From the NCBI RefSeq assembly GCF_003149025.1, contig NZ_QGDV01000012.1:1-64000 (forward strand): a stretch of DNA of 64,000 nucleotides. The letters run 5' to 3'. The position numbers and the translations under genes are program-made. Positions 49,276 through 58,057 of the stretch are shown piece by piece. Source of the DNA: Rathayibacter iranicus NCPPB 2253 = VKM Ac-1602. GTDB taxonomy: Bacteria > Actinomycetota > Actinomycetes > Actinomycetales > Microbacteriaceae. The notes under the pieces are model-generated. The model saw only the letters and a program-made list of their open reading frames with translations. It did not search any database and was not told the origin of the DNA. Position 1 is the stretch's first letter; the number at the start of each line of letters is the position of its first letter.

Positions 49276-50295
49276 ATGAGCGACTCATCCGCACGGCACT
49301 CGGACCAGGAGCCAACGGAGACGGAGGGCTCGCCGCATCGAGCTACGCACTCCGTTGGGGGGCACGTGTCCGAGCCGGCGCCGTCGGAGCAGGAGACGCG
49401 GTCGCCGAGGCTGCGGGTCCTGATCTCGGGTGCGAGCGGCATGATCGGCTCCGAACTCTCTCGGCAACTGCGCGCGGAGGGGCACGAGATCCTTCGCCTG
49501 GTACGGCGCACGCCAACTAGTTCGGATGAGTTTCACTGGGCGCCCACCTCGCACATGCTCGATTTCAGCGTGCTCGACCGAGTCGACGCGGTGGTCAATC
49601 TCTCGGGTGCGTCGATCAGCCGGCTACCGTGGACCTCGTCGTACAAGCGGGACATCCTCGACTCACGGGTGCAGGCGACCCGCACGATCACGGACGCGAT
49701 GCGGATGTCATCCGCTCCCCCGTCGGTCCTCCTCAATGCCTCCGCGGTCGGTTTCTACGGAGACCGACCGGACGAGGATCTCACCGAGGAATCCGCGCGA
49801 GGCGAGGGGTTCCTAGCGGACGTCGTGGACCGCTGGGAGCAGGCAGCCAACCTCGCACCCGAGTCGACCCGCGTGGTGACCCTGCGCACCGGCCTCGTTC
49901 TCGGCGACGGAGGCGCACTGAAGCCGCTGCTCCCTCTCACCCGCCTGGGGCTCAGCGGTCCGCTCGGTGGGGGTCGTCAGTCGTGGCCGTGGATCAGTCT
50001 TTACGACGAGGCCGCGGCGATCCGCCACCTGCTGACGTCGTCCCTCTCCGGACCGGTCAACCTAGCCGGGCCCGAGCCTGCGACAGCGAATGACGTCATG
50101 CGCACACTCGCTGAGCTGATGCACCGTCCATTCGCGCTTCCCGTGCCCGAGAAGGTCATCGAACTCGCACTGCGAGACGCCGGCCACGAGTTGCTTCTCT
50201 CGAGCCAAAGGCTCGTGCCGCGGCGGCTGCTCGATGACGGTTTCGAGTTCCGGCACCGCACCATCGCACAGGCGTTGCAGTGGGTGCTGGCCTGA
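49276..50295 (+). CDS. TIGR01777/SDR39U1-family NAD-dependent epimerase
   Basis: 339 residues. A variable, hydrophilic N-terminal extension of about 45 residues precedes the Rossmann fold with GASGMIGSEL; NLSGASISRLPW, the SAVGFYGDR motif and GPVNLAGPEPATANDVMRTL with a C-terminal DUF1731 domain are typical. Substrate unknown. The ATG has GGGGAGG five bases upstream. Confidence 0.9.
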   Translation: MSDSSARHSDQEPTETEGSPHRATHSVGGHVSEPAPSEQETRSPRLRVLISGASGMIGSELSRQLRAEGHEILRLVRRTPTSSDEFHWAPTSHMLDFSVLDRVDAVVNLSGASISRLPWTSSYKRDILDSRVQATRTITDAMRMSSAPPSVLLNASAVGFYGDRPDEDLTEESARGEGFLADVVDRWEQAANLAPESTRVVTLRTGLVLGDGGALKPLLPLTRLGLSGPLGGGRQSWPWISLYDEAAAIRHLLTSSLSGPVNLAGPEPATANDVMRTLAELMHRPFALPVPEKVIELALRDAGHELLLSSQRLVPRRLLDDGFEFRHRTIAQALQWVLA

Positions 50296-50312
50296 ACACT
50301 GAACACTCAGGC
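50290..50312. terminator. Small shared hairpin at two convergent stop codons
   Basis: GCCTGA (50290-50295) and TCAGGC (50307-50312) are a perfect inverted repeat that contains the TGA of the epimerase gene and the TGA of the opposing membrane-protein gene. The stem is short; a terminator role is weakly supported. Confidence 0.45.
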
Positions 50313-50753
50313 GGAAGCGTCCTGCTCGAGCGCGATGGCGCGGCGGATGGCTCCGCGAGCCCGCTTGCGGTCACCGCTCGCATCGTAGGCGAGGCCCAGG
50401 CGGTACCAGGCGCGCCAGTTCTTCGGTTGCGCGTCCACCGCCTCGGCGTAACGCGGAAACAAACCGTCCGCCTCCTCACGGAGCGGCCGTCCGCTGGCGC
50501 GCGAGTCGAGAACTTCCTTCGGAAGGCCGTCCTCGCCTTCAAGACGGCGGGCGAGGCGCTCGGCACGGACGCCGAACAGCAGTTCGCGAACGAGCCCCCA
50601 GACGCCGACAGCACCCAGGATGAGCAGGCCGACGCCCATGACGATGCCGGGCACGGTCGCCGCCGCGAAAGCGACGACCGAGTACTGCAGGCAGACGAAC
50701 AGGTAGAGGGCGAGCAAGACCGCCATCAGGACGACGCCGACGCGGGTCCTCAC
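50307..50753 (-). CDS. Two-helix membrane protein with TPR-like C-terminus
   Basis: 148 residues: two membrane helices (about 7-27 and 33-55), then a soluble domain with one TPR-like repeat (NWRAWYRLGLAYDASGDRKRARGAIRRAIAL). Function unknown. The GTG start overlaps the dapB stop as GTGA, so it is coupled to dapB. Confidence 0.8.
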   Translation of the reverse strand: MRTRVGVVLMAVLLALYLFVCLQYSVVAFAAATVPGIVMGVGLLILGAVGVWGLVRELLFGVRAERLARRLEGEDGLPKEVLDSRASGRPLREEADGLFPRYAEAVDAQPKNWRAWYRLGLAYDASGDRKRARGAIRRAIALEQDASA

Positions 50754-51583
50754 GCCGAGCTCGTGGCGGTGGCGGCCTGACCGGAGGGCGCCTGATCGGC
50801 GACGGGCCTGTCAGCAGTTGGGCGCTCCGCGAGCGGTACCGCGTCGAAGGCCGCCCGTAAATCAATCAAGGCATCGAGACCGACGACCACTCCGGTCGTC
50901 GTACGGACAGCGTCGAGCGCGCGCAGGACACCCTGCTCGTACGACGACTGGGAGAACGTGTCGTGGCGAATGGTCACCGTCTCACCCGTGCCGCCAAAGA
51001 TGATCTCCTGCCGCGCCTCCACACCGGGCAGCCGCAGGCTGTGCACCGGAACGCTCGCGACCTGCTGGCCCCGCGCCCGCTGATCGGTGTGCGGCGCCTG
51101 CACAGGTCCGAGCTCGGCGCGAGCACGGAGGAGGAGTTCGGCCGTGCGCACCGCGGTGCCCGAGGGCGAATCGACCTTTCGGGCGCCATGTGCCTCGATG
51201 ATTTCCGCCGCGTCGAAGAATCGGGCAGCGACGGTCGAGAGTGCGGTGGCGAGGACCGATCCCAGTGAGAAGTTAGGGATGATGATCACCCCCGCCTCGG
51301 GCTGCTCCTCGACGGTGCGCCGAAGCGCGGCGATGCGGTCGCCCGTCCAGCCGGAGGTGCCGACCAGCACCTTCTTCCCGTTCGCGACGGCGAGATCGAC
51401 GATCTGCTGGCTGACCGCCGGCACGGTCATGTCGACGACGATGTCAGCCGCAAGCATCTCCCGCAGGTCGTTCCGCGAGCCGAGCCGCGCCACAAGCGTG
51501 AACTCGTCGGACGCGTCGAGGAGGGAGCAGGTGAAGGAACCGAGTCGGCCGGACGCACCGACCACGGCGACAGAGGTAATCAC
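50750..51583 (-). CDS. dapB: 4-hydroxy-tetrahydrodipicolinate reductase
   Basis: NAD(P)H-dependent second lysine/DAP step; 277 residues. The nucleotide loop is GASGRLG; the substrate motif reads EAHGARKVDSPSGTA. E. coli has two adjacent His here; the first (catalytic) His and the Lys are kept, the second His is Gly. The C-terminal 30 residues after the catalytic domain form an Ala/Pro-rich tail. TAAGCT lies 6 bases before the GTG. Confidence 0.94.
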   Translation of the reverse strand: MITSVAVVGASGRLGSFTCSLLDASDEFTLVARLGSRNDLREMLAADIVVDMTVPAVSQQIVDLAVANGKKVLVGTSGWTGDRIAALRRTVEEQPEAGVIIIPNFSLGSVLATALSTVAARFFDAAEIIEAHGARKVDSPSGTAVRTAELLLRARAELGPVQAPHTDQRARGQQVASVPVHSLRLPGVEARQEIIFGGTGETVTIRHDTFSQSSYEQGVLRALDAVRTTTGVVVGLDALIDLRAAFDAVPLAERPTADRPVADQAPSGQAATATSSA

Positions 51584-51589
51584 CGGTCA

Positions 51590-51595
51590 AGCTTA
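51590..51595 (-). promoter_or_regulatory. -10 element of leaderless dapB promoter
   Basis: TAAGCT on the minus strand, 6 bases before the dapB GTG; it also contains the stop of the doubtful small ORF upstream. Confidence 0.45.
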
Positions 51596-51790
51596 ACAAC
51601 GCGGCGCAGCTGAGCACGGCGGGGCGTCGCGCAGATCGCGCACCAGGGTGAGCATCGGCGCATAGGTGAACGGATGCGGCCCTACCGCTCCCTCCACCCG
51701 CCAGCCTCCAGAAATGGAGACGCCGACGGCGATCAAGGTCGCCTCGAGCACATGCAGCACCATCGATGGGACGCGCTCGCCCCGACTCAC
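51593..51790 (-). CDS. Doubtful 65-residue ORF
   Basis: An open frame with G/C-rich third positions (GTG at 51790) in the 283-bp gap between dapB and the phosphatase gene. The product (MVLHVLEATLIAVGVSISGGW... ) has one moderately hydrophobic stretch and matches no family I know. No clear SD. It may be spurious; it is listed because nothing else explains the gap. Confidence 0.25.
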   Translation of the reverse strand: MSRGERVPSMVLHVLEATLIAVGVSISGGWRVEGAVGPHPFTYAPMLTLVRDLRDAPPCSAAPRC

Positions 51791-51866
51791 ACACTGTTGA
51801 GCGAGCCCGCGGGCCTGTCGATTAGCGGACGTTCTCCGCCGCCGCTCGATCCTCCTCCGCCGCCGC

Positions 51867-52469
51867 TCAGTACGGCTGCGCCTCGGGCAGGCCGGTGCGC
51901 AGCTCGACGGGCAGGTGCGCCAGGTCGTTATGCACCACGAGCACGGGCGGCTTGCGCGATCGTACGCGGATGATCGTCAGGCCGCAGTTGGCCTGGTTGA
52001 CGCCCAACCAGCGCCAGTTAGGAGCGTCGAAGACGTGGCGCACAAACCAGCCGATGACGAAGTTGTGGGTGATCAGGAGGTCATGGCGGTCCTCGCGTGA
52101 GGGCGCCAGGAACTCGGCGACAGCATCCTGCATCTGCGCATGACCGGCCTCGATCTCGGCCGGCGTCACGCTGCCGAAGAAGGGCTCGAACGCCTTGGGC
52201 ATGTCGGGAGTGGGGCCGGACGGGATGCAGTCGAACAGCAGCGAGGACGGCTGCAGCGGCAGGCTCGGGAGGAGCGTCTGGAAGCGCGCGGCCGTCTCCT
52301 CCGCCCGCCGCAGCGGCGAGTGCCACGCGCCAGTGAAGGGGACGCCGCCAAGCCGCTCCGCGATGAGTCGGGCCTGGCGTTCGCCCCGCGCTGAGAGCGG
52401 GCCGTCGGGTAGACCATGCTCGGCGTCTTGCTGCTCTCCGTGACGGACGAGGTAGATGTAGTGGGACAC
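51867..52469 (-). CDS. Histidine phosphatase family protein
   Basis: 200 residues with the phosphoglycerate-mutase fold: catalytic LVRHGEQ near residue 7-13, the Arg/His set completed by SPLRRAEETA and LLITHNFVIGWF. Substrate unknown; many family members are broad phosphatases. GTG start with GGAGGA five bases upstream. It is the gene after the M16 peptidase on the same strand (62 bp gap). Confidence 0.9.
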   Translation of the reverse strand: MSHYIYLVRHGEQQDAEHGLPDGPLSARGERQARLIAERLGGVPFTGAWHSPLRRAEETAARFQTLLPSLPLQPSSLLFDCIPSGPTPDMPKAFEPFFGSVTPAEIEAGHAQMQDAVAEFLAPSREDRHDLLITHNFVIGWFVRHVFDAPNWRWLGVNQANCGLTIIRVRSRKPPVLVVHNDLAHLPVELRTGLPEAQPY

Positions 52470-52531
52470 GACAGTCCTCCCTGCTGCGGCGCGACGGTGC
52501 GCGGTCGACGATCCGGCCGGAGAGAATCCGA

Positions 52532-53929
52532 TCAGACCACAGAGGCGCTCGCGATATCGGCGAACCCGGCGAAGGTCGATTCCTCGACCGCACCGACGGC
52601 CGAGATCGACGACGGCCCCCGGGCCAAGTCTGCCGCCAGCGCCTGGACGTCGTCCACGCTGACGAGGGCGAGTCGCCGTAGGCTCTCGTCGAGATCAGCG
52701 AACTCGCCGAAGGTGAGCTCGGCACGGCCGAGGCGCGACATCCGCGTGTCCGAGTCTTCGAGCGCGAGGGCGGCGGCGCCCGAGAGCTGCCCGCGGGCAC
52801 GCTCGAGTTCGTCGGCGCTCACGCCGTGCTCGGCGAGTCGGCCGAATTCGCCGAGGAGCAACTCGGCTACGGCGCCCGCTTTGGCCGGCGTACAGGCCGC
52901 GTACAGGCCGAAGAGACCCGCATCGGAGTACGACGGTGCGAAGGAGTAAACGGAGTAGGCGAGCCCACGCTTCTCGCGCACCTCCTGGAACAGCCGCGAC
53001 GACATTCCGCCGCCGAGGATGGAGTTGAGCACTCCCATAGTCATTCGGCGCTCATCACCGGCTGCGATGCCGGGAAAGCCGAGGAGCAGATGTGCCTGCT
53101 CGGTGGGGCGCTGCACCACCGAGAGCGCGCTGCCCCGGCTGTACGAGGCGGTGCCGCCGACGCGACGCTCGACGGGAGCCGCGGGGGTGTCGAGGTCCCA
53201 GCCGTCGGAAGCGAGTACGCGCTCGAGCAGTGTCACCAGTGCTTCGTGGTCGACGGCACCGGCGACAGTAACGACGAGGTCGCGCGGGCGGTACGCGTAG
53301 CGATAGTGCGCCCAGACCGCCTCGCGAGTCGCCTCACCGATCGTCGCAGCCGTACCGCCGATCGGGCGGCCGAGGGCGTGGTCACCAAAGACGGCCTCGA
53401 ACAACCGCTCCCCCGCGACATCAGCCGGATCGTCGTCGGCCATCGCAAGCTCCTCGAGGATGACCCCGCGCTCCGTCTCAAATTCGACAGGGTCCAGGAG
53501 GCTCGACGTAACCATGTCGGCGATGACCTCGACGGCCATCGGCAGATCGCGGTCCTGGATCTTGGCGTAGTAACAGGTGTACTCCTTGGCGGTCAGAGCG
53601 TTGTGCTCGCCGCCCACGGAGTCAAAGGCGACAGCGATGTCGAGCGCCGATCGCGTCCGGGTGCCTTTGAAGAGCAGGTGCTCGAGGAAGTGCGTCGAGC
53701 CGACGTTGGACGGCACAGCGGCCTCGGTCGCGGTGGCCGGCCGACCAGCGCGCTCGTCGCGTGAGCCCGCAGCGACCCAGAAGCCGATCGTCGAACTCCG
53801 AGCACCGGGAACCGCTTCGCTCAGGATCCGGACCCCGCTCGGAAGGACGGAGCGGCGGACCAACGACCCGCCTGCGGCCCGGATGGTCGTCTCCGGCTGG
53901 TCGAGTGGGAGTGCGACACCGTGATTCAT
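52532..53929 (-). CDS. M16-family zinc metallopeptidase
   Basis: 465 residues, the processing-peptidase type found next to pnp in actinobacteria. The inverted zinc motif HFLEH (80-84) with the distal Glu in GVILEELAM and a C-terminal inactive half with GGGMSSRLFQEVREKRGLAYSV are complete. The N-terminal region begins MNHGVALPLDQPE. ATG preceded by TAGGGT with 7 bases. In this species it is separated from pnp by the AKR/GH13 group, an insertion relative to the usual pnp-M16 pair. Confidence 0.93.
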   Translation of the reverse strand: MNHGVALPLDQPETTIRAAGGSLVRRSVLPSGVRILSEAVPGARSSTIGFWVAAGSRDERAGRPATATEAAVPSNVGSTHFLEHLLFKGTRTRSALDIAVAFDSVGGEHNALTAKEYTCYYAKIQDRDLPMAVEVIADMVTSSLLDPVEFETERGVILEELAMADDDPADVAGERLFEAVFGDHALGRPIGGTAATIGEATREAVWAHYRYAYRPRDLVVTVAGAVDHEALVTLLERVLASDGWDLDTPAAPVERRVGGTASYSRGSALSVVQRPTEQAHLLLGFPGIAAGDERRMTMGVLNSILGGGMSSRLFQEVREKRGLAYSVYSFAPSYSDAGLFGLYAACTPAKAGAVAELLLGEFGRLAEHGVSADELERARGQLSGAAALALEDSDTRMSRLGRAELTFGEFADLDESLRRLALVSVDDVQALAADLARGPSSISAVGAVEESTFAGFADIASASVV

Positions 53930-53936
53930 CGTGATC

Positions 53937-53942
53937 ACCCTA
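53937..53942 (-). promoter_or_regulatory. -10 element of leaderless M16 peptidase promoter
   Basis: TAGGGT on the minus strand, 7 bases before the ATG. Confidence 0.55.
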
Positions 53943-54018
53943 GGCCACCGGCGCCCGACTGCCACCTGCTGGCGCAACTAGCCGAGCGGAGCGTCGCTGC
54001 GGCGTTTGTACCCGGTCG

Positions 54019-55014
54019 TCAGCGCCGCGCGCGATCAAGCGCGGCGACGTGCCCGGCGTCGAGATCGAGTGAGACTGCGCGCACGAGCGCGTCCACCTCG
54101 GCCGGCGAGCGCGGGGCCACGGTCGCCGCGGCCAGGTGCGGCCGAGCGAGCAGCCAGGCGAGGGCGACAGCGGCAGGCGCCGCCGAGAGTTCGGAGCCGA
54201 TCGCGTCGAGGGCAGCGAGCATCCGCCGGCCGCGACGGCCGATGTACGCCGCCGCCAGAGCCCCCTCGGGCAGGCGGCCGAGGTCACGCTTCGTCCGTTC
54301 GACGCCCCGGAGGAAGCCGTGCGCAAGCGGGACGCTCGACAGGAGCGAGAGGCCCTGGCCGGCAGCGACGAGTCCGAGGTCGCCCTCCGCCTCCTGCTGC
54401 TCGAGCAGGTTGTAGCGGACCTCCACGGCGCAGAAGCGCGGCAGCCCGTGCGCGGCGAGCACTCGCGCCTCGAAGAGCTGCTCCGCCGCAAAGCCCGAGG
54501 CGACAACCGTTCGGACCAGGCCGCGGGAAAGCAGTACCTCCGCCGCGCTCAGCAGCTCGTCGAGTCGGCCCGCGCCGTCGGGTCGAACGGCGAGCACGTC
54601 CAACCGGTCCGTGCGGAGGCGGCGCAGGACATCCTCGATCCGTGTCACCAGCAACCGCGGTGTGGCTGCGGCTCCCTCGGGGGCGCCAAAACGGCCGATA
54701 AGAAGAAAACGGTCTCGATCGCGGTGACCAGCAAGCCAACTGCCGGCTTCCGTCTCAGCCGCGACGGAGGACGCCGAATCGGTGACAACCACTCCATTGC
54801 CACCCCAGGCGGCAAAACGCTCGAGCAGGGCGGCGCCGCCCTCGCGTCCGACCGCGGAGACGTCGAGAATCAGGGGGAACAGGGCGTGCTCTGATTCGCC
54901 GAGCGGACGGCGGTGCGTCTGCGCGACGACGGCGGTCTCGACCGGCCACGTGGTAGACGGCAGGGCACCGTGGTGCAACGCCCTCACGGCTGCACCGGAC
55001 TTGACCCTGGGCAC
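54019..55014 (-). CDS. Aldo/keto-reductase-like protein lacking most catalytic residues
   Basis: 331 residues with an AKR-type barrel: the C-terminal half (GLVRTVVASGF, VRYNLLEQ, VALAWLLARPHLAAATVAPRS) is clear. Of the catalytic Asp-Tyr-Lys-His set only the Asp (VVVTDSASS) can be placed; the Tyr position is Ser/Val, the Lys site reads LLIGR, and the His site reads LAVRPD. It is therefore probably not a reductase. Clear paralogue of the AKR gene at 56981-57940. GTG start with GGGAGAG upstream. Confidence 0.82.
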   Translation of the reverse strand: MPRVKSGAAVRALHHGALPSTTWPVETAVVAQTHRRPLGESEHALFPLILDVSAVGREGGAALLERFAAWGGNGVVVTDSASSVAAETEAGSWLAGHRDRDRFLLIGRFGAPEGAAATPRLLVTRIEDVLRRLRTDRLDVLAVRPDGAGRLDELLSAAEVLLSRGLVRTVVASGFAAEQLFEARVLAAHGLPRFCAVEVRYNLLEQQEAEGDLGLVAAGQGLSLLSSVPLAHGFLRGVERTKRDLGRLPEGALAAAYIGRRGRRMLAALDAIGSELSAAPAAVALAWLLARPHLAAATVAPRSPAEVDALVRAVSLDLDAGHVAALDRARR

Positions 55015-55192
55015 GCCATCACTCTCCCTGCGGCGGCTCTCATGCCCGCCGCGTCAGACGTTAGCCGAGCGTCGGAGCCGCACCAGCGACTGGTCCGAAA
55101 CGGTTCACCAGATCGTTACACGGAGGCCGCAGAGAGCTACAAAACGCGCCGTCCGCCGGTGCGTTGGCCCCCTCCGTGTCGCACCTCCCGGC

Positions 55193-55198
55193 TAGATT
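55193..55198 (+). promoter_or_regulatory. -10 element of leaderless GH13 promoter
   Basis: TAGATT on the plus strand, 7 bases before the ATG at 55206. Confidence 0.5.
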
Positions 55199-55205
55199 CG
55201 GGCTC

Positions 55206-56918
55206 ATGAAACCCGACGCCCCAACCCCGTCCGCTCCCTGGTGGACCAGCGCCGTCGTCTACCAGATCTACCCCCGCTCGTTTGCAGACTCGAACGGCGA
55301 CGGCATCGGCGACCTCGGCGGAATCCGCTCACAACTCGACCATCTCGCCGACCTCGGTATCGACGTCATCTGGCTCTCACCGATCTATCCGTCACCCCAG
55401 CACGACAACGGCTACGACATCTCGGATTACCAGGACATCGACCCGCGGTTCGGCACCCTCGCCGAGTTCGACCTGCTGCTTGCAGAGGCGCACGAGCGCG
55501 GCATCCGAATCCTGATGGACCTCGTCGTCAACCACACCAGCGATGAGCACGCCTGGTTCGTCGAGTCGCGCTCATCGCGGGACAATCCGAAGCGCGACTG
55601 GTACTGGTGGCGTCGGGGGCGCGCCCTCGCCGAGCCCGGCCGGAAACTCGAGGCGGCGGCCTCCGCTGGTCTTGACGTCGCCGAGCCCAACGGGTGGCGC
55701 TCCTACTTCTCGGGTCCCGCCTGGACTCTCGATCCCGCTACCGACGAATACTTCCTCCACCTCTTCGCGGTGCAGCAGCCAGATCTCAACTGGGAAAACC
55801 CCGAGGTCAGGCACGCGGTGCACGCGATGATGACGTGGTGGCTCGACCGCGGGGTCGACGGGTTCCGAATGGACGTGATCAACCTCGTCTCTAAGGACGT
55901 CGAGGCTATCGACAGTGCGACGGGTGGCGCGGGCATCCTCGATGGCGTCGGCCCTCGGTTGCACGAGTTCCTCCGCGAGATGAACGAGGCCGTGTTCGCC
56001 GGTCGTGATGGCGCCTTCCTCACCGTGGGCGAAATGCCCGGCGTCACACTGGAGGAGGCGATGCTGGTCACCGATCCCGAGCGCCGCGAACTCGACATGG
56101 TCTTCCAGTTCGAGCACGTCGGAATCGACCACGGCGTCGACAAATTCCACCCGGTGCCGCTCGACCTCGTCGCCCTGAAGGCGAACCTTGCGCGCTGGCA
56201 GGACGGTCTCGCCGAGCGCGGCTGGAACAGCCTGTACCTCGGCAACCACGACCAGCCTCGGCTCGTCTCGCGCTTCGGCGACGACGGCGCCTACCGCTAC
56301 GAATCCGCAACGCTGTGGGCGACGCTCCTGCACATGCAACGCGGCACGCCCTACATCTATCAGGGCGACGAGATCGGGATGACGAACGTCCCCTTCGCTG
56401 GCATCGATGATTTCAGAGACGTGGAGTCATTGAATTACTGGGCGGAGGCGGTCGGCCAGCGTGGGGAGGACGCCGCCACGGTCCTCGCCGGTCTCCGTGC
56501 GCAGAGCCGCGACAACGCGAGAACCCCCGTCCAGTGGAACGACTCCGCGCACGCGGGCTTCACCACCGGCCAGCCGTGGATCGCAGTCAACCCGAATGCG
56601 GCCGAGGTGAATGTCGCCGCCGATCGCGCGGCCAAGCGTTCGGTGTTCGAGTACTACCGCGCCCTCATCACGCTGCGTCACAAGGACGAGACCGTGCAGT
56701 TGGGCCGCTTCACCCTGCTCGAGCCCGAGCATCCGGCGCTGTTCGCCTTTACGCGTAGCGGAGCGGATGAGCTGCTGGTGGTCGGCAACGTCTCCGGTGA
56801 TCCGCTCGAGGTGCCGCTGCTCGATGAGTGGGCAGGAGCCGAAACGGTGCTGGGCAATCTGCCCGGCGGCTCCGGGACCATCCTGGCGCCGTGGGAAGCG
56901 CGCATCCTGCGTCGCTGA
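55206..56918 (+). CDS. GH13 alpha-glucosidase, oligo-1,6-glucosidase type
   Basis: Intracellular glycoside hydrolase, 570 residues, no signal peptide. Catalytic nucleophile Asp223 (GFRMDVINL), acid/base Glu276 (TVGEMPG), stabilising Asp349 (GNHDQPR), and the Ca-site loop ADSNGDGIGDLGGI are present. Val right after the nucleophile is the residue linked to alpha-1,6 (isomaltose) rather than alpha-1,4 preference in this subfamily, so isomaltooligosaccharides are the likely substrate. No sugar transporter or LacI regulator is adjacent. Confidence 0.93.
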   Translation: MKPDAPTPSAPWWTSAVVYQIYPRSFADSNGDGIGDLGGIRSQLDHLADLGIDVIWLSPIYPSPQHDNGYDISDYQDIDPRFGTLAEFDLLLAEAHERGIRILMDLVVNHTSDEHAWFVESRSSRDNPKRDWYWWRRGRALAEPGRKLEAAASAGLDVAEPNGWRSYFSGPAWTLDPATDEYFLHLFAVQQPDLNWENPEVRHAVHAMMTWWLDRGVDGFRMDVINLVSKDVEAIDSATGGAGILDGVGPRLHEFLREMNEAVFAGRDGAFLTVGEMPGVTLEEAMLVTDPERRELDMVFQFEHVGIDHGVDKFHPVPLDLVALKANLARWQDGLAERGWNSLYLGNHDQPRLVSRFGDDGAYRYESATLWATLLHMQRGTPYIYQGDEIGMTNVPFAGIDDFRDVESLNYWAEAVGQRGEDAATVLAGLRAQSRDNARTPVQWNDSAHAGFTTGQPWIAVNPNAAEVNVAADRAAKRSVFEYYRALITLRHKDETVQLGRFTLLEPEHPALFAFTRSGADELLVVGNVSGDPLEVPLLDEWAGAETVLGNLPGGSGTILAPWEARILRR

Positions 56919-56937
56919 GAGCGCCGCCGCCGGGAGC

Positions 56938-56968
56938 GCAGGGCCGGCACCGACGATCCGGTCCCTGC
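56938..56968. terminator. Bidirectional terminator between GH13 and AKR genes
   Basis: GCAGGGCCGG (56938-56947) pairs with CCGGTCCCTGC (56958-56968) with one bulged base; it separates the convergent stops at 56918 and 56981. Confidence 0.65.
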
Positions 56969-56980
56969 CGCCGCGGGACC

Positions 56981-57940
56981 CTAGGCCGAGACGCGATCGA
57001 GCTGGGCTCTGTCACTGCGAGTGAGTGGCAATGCCGCGGCCTTGAACAGCGACTCCAGCTCAGCCGCACTGCGCGCCCGGACGATCGCGGCCGACACCTC
57101 TCGATGCGAGAGGACCCAGGCGAGTGCCACGGTCGCCGGCTCGGCCCCGTGCGTCTCAGCAACCTCATCGAGGGCGGCAAGCACACGGGAGCCGTGCCTG
57201 CCGACGTAGTCCAGACCCGCCTCGAACATGGCCGACTCCGGCTCATCGGTGCGGCTGCGTAGCTTGCCCGTGAGGTATCCACTCGCGAGCGGGAGGCGAG
57301 CGAGCGTCCCCAGCCCGAGACGCACCACCTCGGGTGCGACGTCGGCCTCGTAGTCCCTGCGCTCCATCAGGCTGTACTCAGCAACCACCGCGGACAGCGA
57401 CGGCAGTCCGAAAGCGCTGGCCGCATCCTGCGCGGCAGCAAGGGCGGCGCCGCTGAAATGCGCCGCTCCAAGCGCGCCGACGCTGCCGTCGGCGAGGAAC
57501 GGCACGACGGCCGCGAGGCTCTCGGCGATCGGCACCTCCGGGTCCTCACTGTCGAAAGACAGCAGGTCGATCCGGGTGCCGAGCCGCTCCAGACTCGCCT
57601 CGATTGCGATCCGCACATCCTCCGGGTCGAGCCCCGGCGCGTCCGGGTGACGGCCGACCTTGGTGGCCACCAGCATCCGCTCACGCAACCCGCTCGATTC
57701 GAGCCAGCGGCCGATCATGTACTCACTGCGCCCCGTGGCATAGTGGTCAGCCGTCGAGATCAGCGTGCCGCCCAGCCGGCCGAAGGCGTCGAGGACTTCG
57801 GCGGTGTCGTCGATGCCGGCGGCCCAACCGAAGACCGAGCCGTCGAGGGCGAGCGGGTGCACGGAGAGACCGGTGCGGCCGAGCGTGCGCGAGAGAGGGG
57901 GCGTCTCCGGCTCGGTAGCCAGGGGCGTCGGGTCGGTCAC
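56981..57940 (-). CDS. Aldo/keto reductase family protein, His site altered
   Basis: 319-residue AKR barrel. Asp and Tyr (TADHYATGRSEY) and Lys (VATKVG) of the catalytic tetrad are intact, but the usual His segment (LLYLH-type) reads LLSFDSEDP, so His is replaced. C-terminal NADP-site segments are present (VALAWVLSHREVSAAIVRARS). GGAGGA precedes the GTG. Paralogous to the gene at 54019-55014: both carry the Y-(I/V)-G-R-x-G-x-R-x-L-A-A-L-D stretch. Substrate unknown. Confidence 0.88.
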   Translation of the reverse strand: MTDPTPLATEPETPPLSRTLGRTGLSVHPLALDGSVFGWAAGIDDTAEVLDAFGRLGGTLISTADHYATGRSEYMIGRWLESSGLRERMLVATKVGRHPDAPGLDPEDVRIAIEASLERLGTRIDLLSFDSEDPEVPIAESLAAVVPFLADGSVGALGAAHFSGAALAAAQDAASAFGLPSLSAVVAEYSLMERRDYEADVAPEVVRLGLGTLARLPLASGYLTGKLRSRTDEPESAMFEAGLDYVGRHGSRVLAALDEVAETHGAEPATVALAWVLSHREVSAAIVRARSAAELESLFKAAALPLTRSDRAQLDRVSA

Positions 57941-58057
57941 GGAATCCTCCGGTCAGGGGGTGCGGCGGCACGGTCCCGCTACCGTATCCCATACCCGCCA
58001 CACGACGACGCCCGCCCCACCGGAGTGGGACGGGCGGTCAGGGTCGTGCGGGAGGAA

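Noticed and set aside
54019-57940. Recent horizontal acquisition of the AKR/GH13 group
   Set aside because: Codon and base composition look like the neighbours and there are no mobility genes or attachment sites; lineage-specific rearrangement is equally likely.
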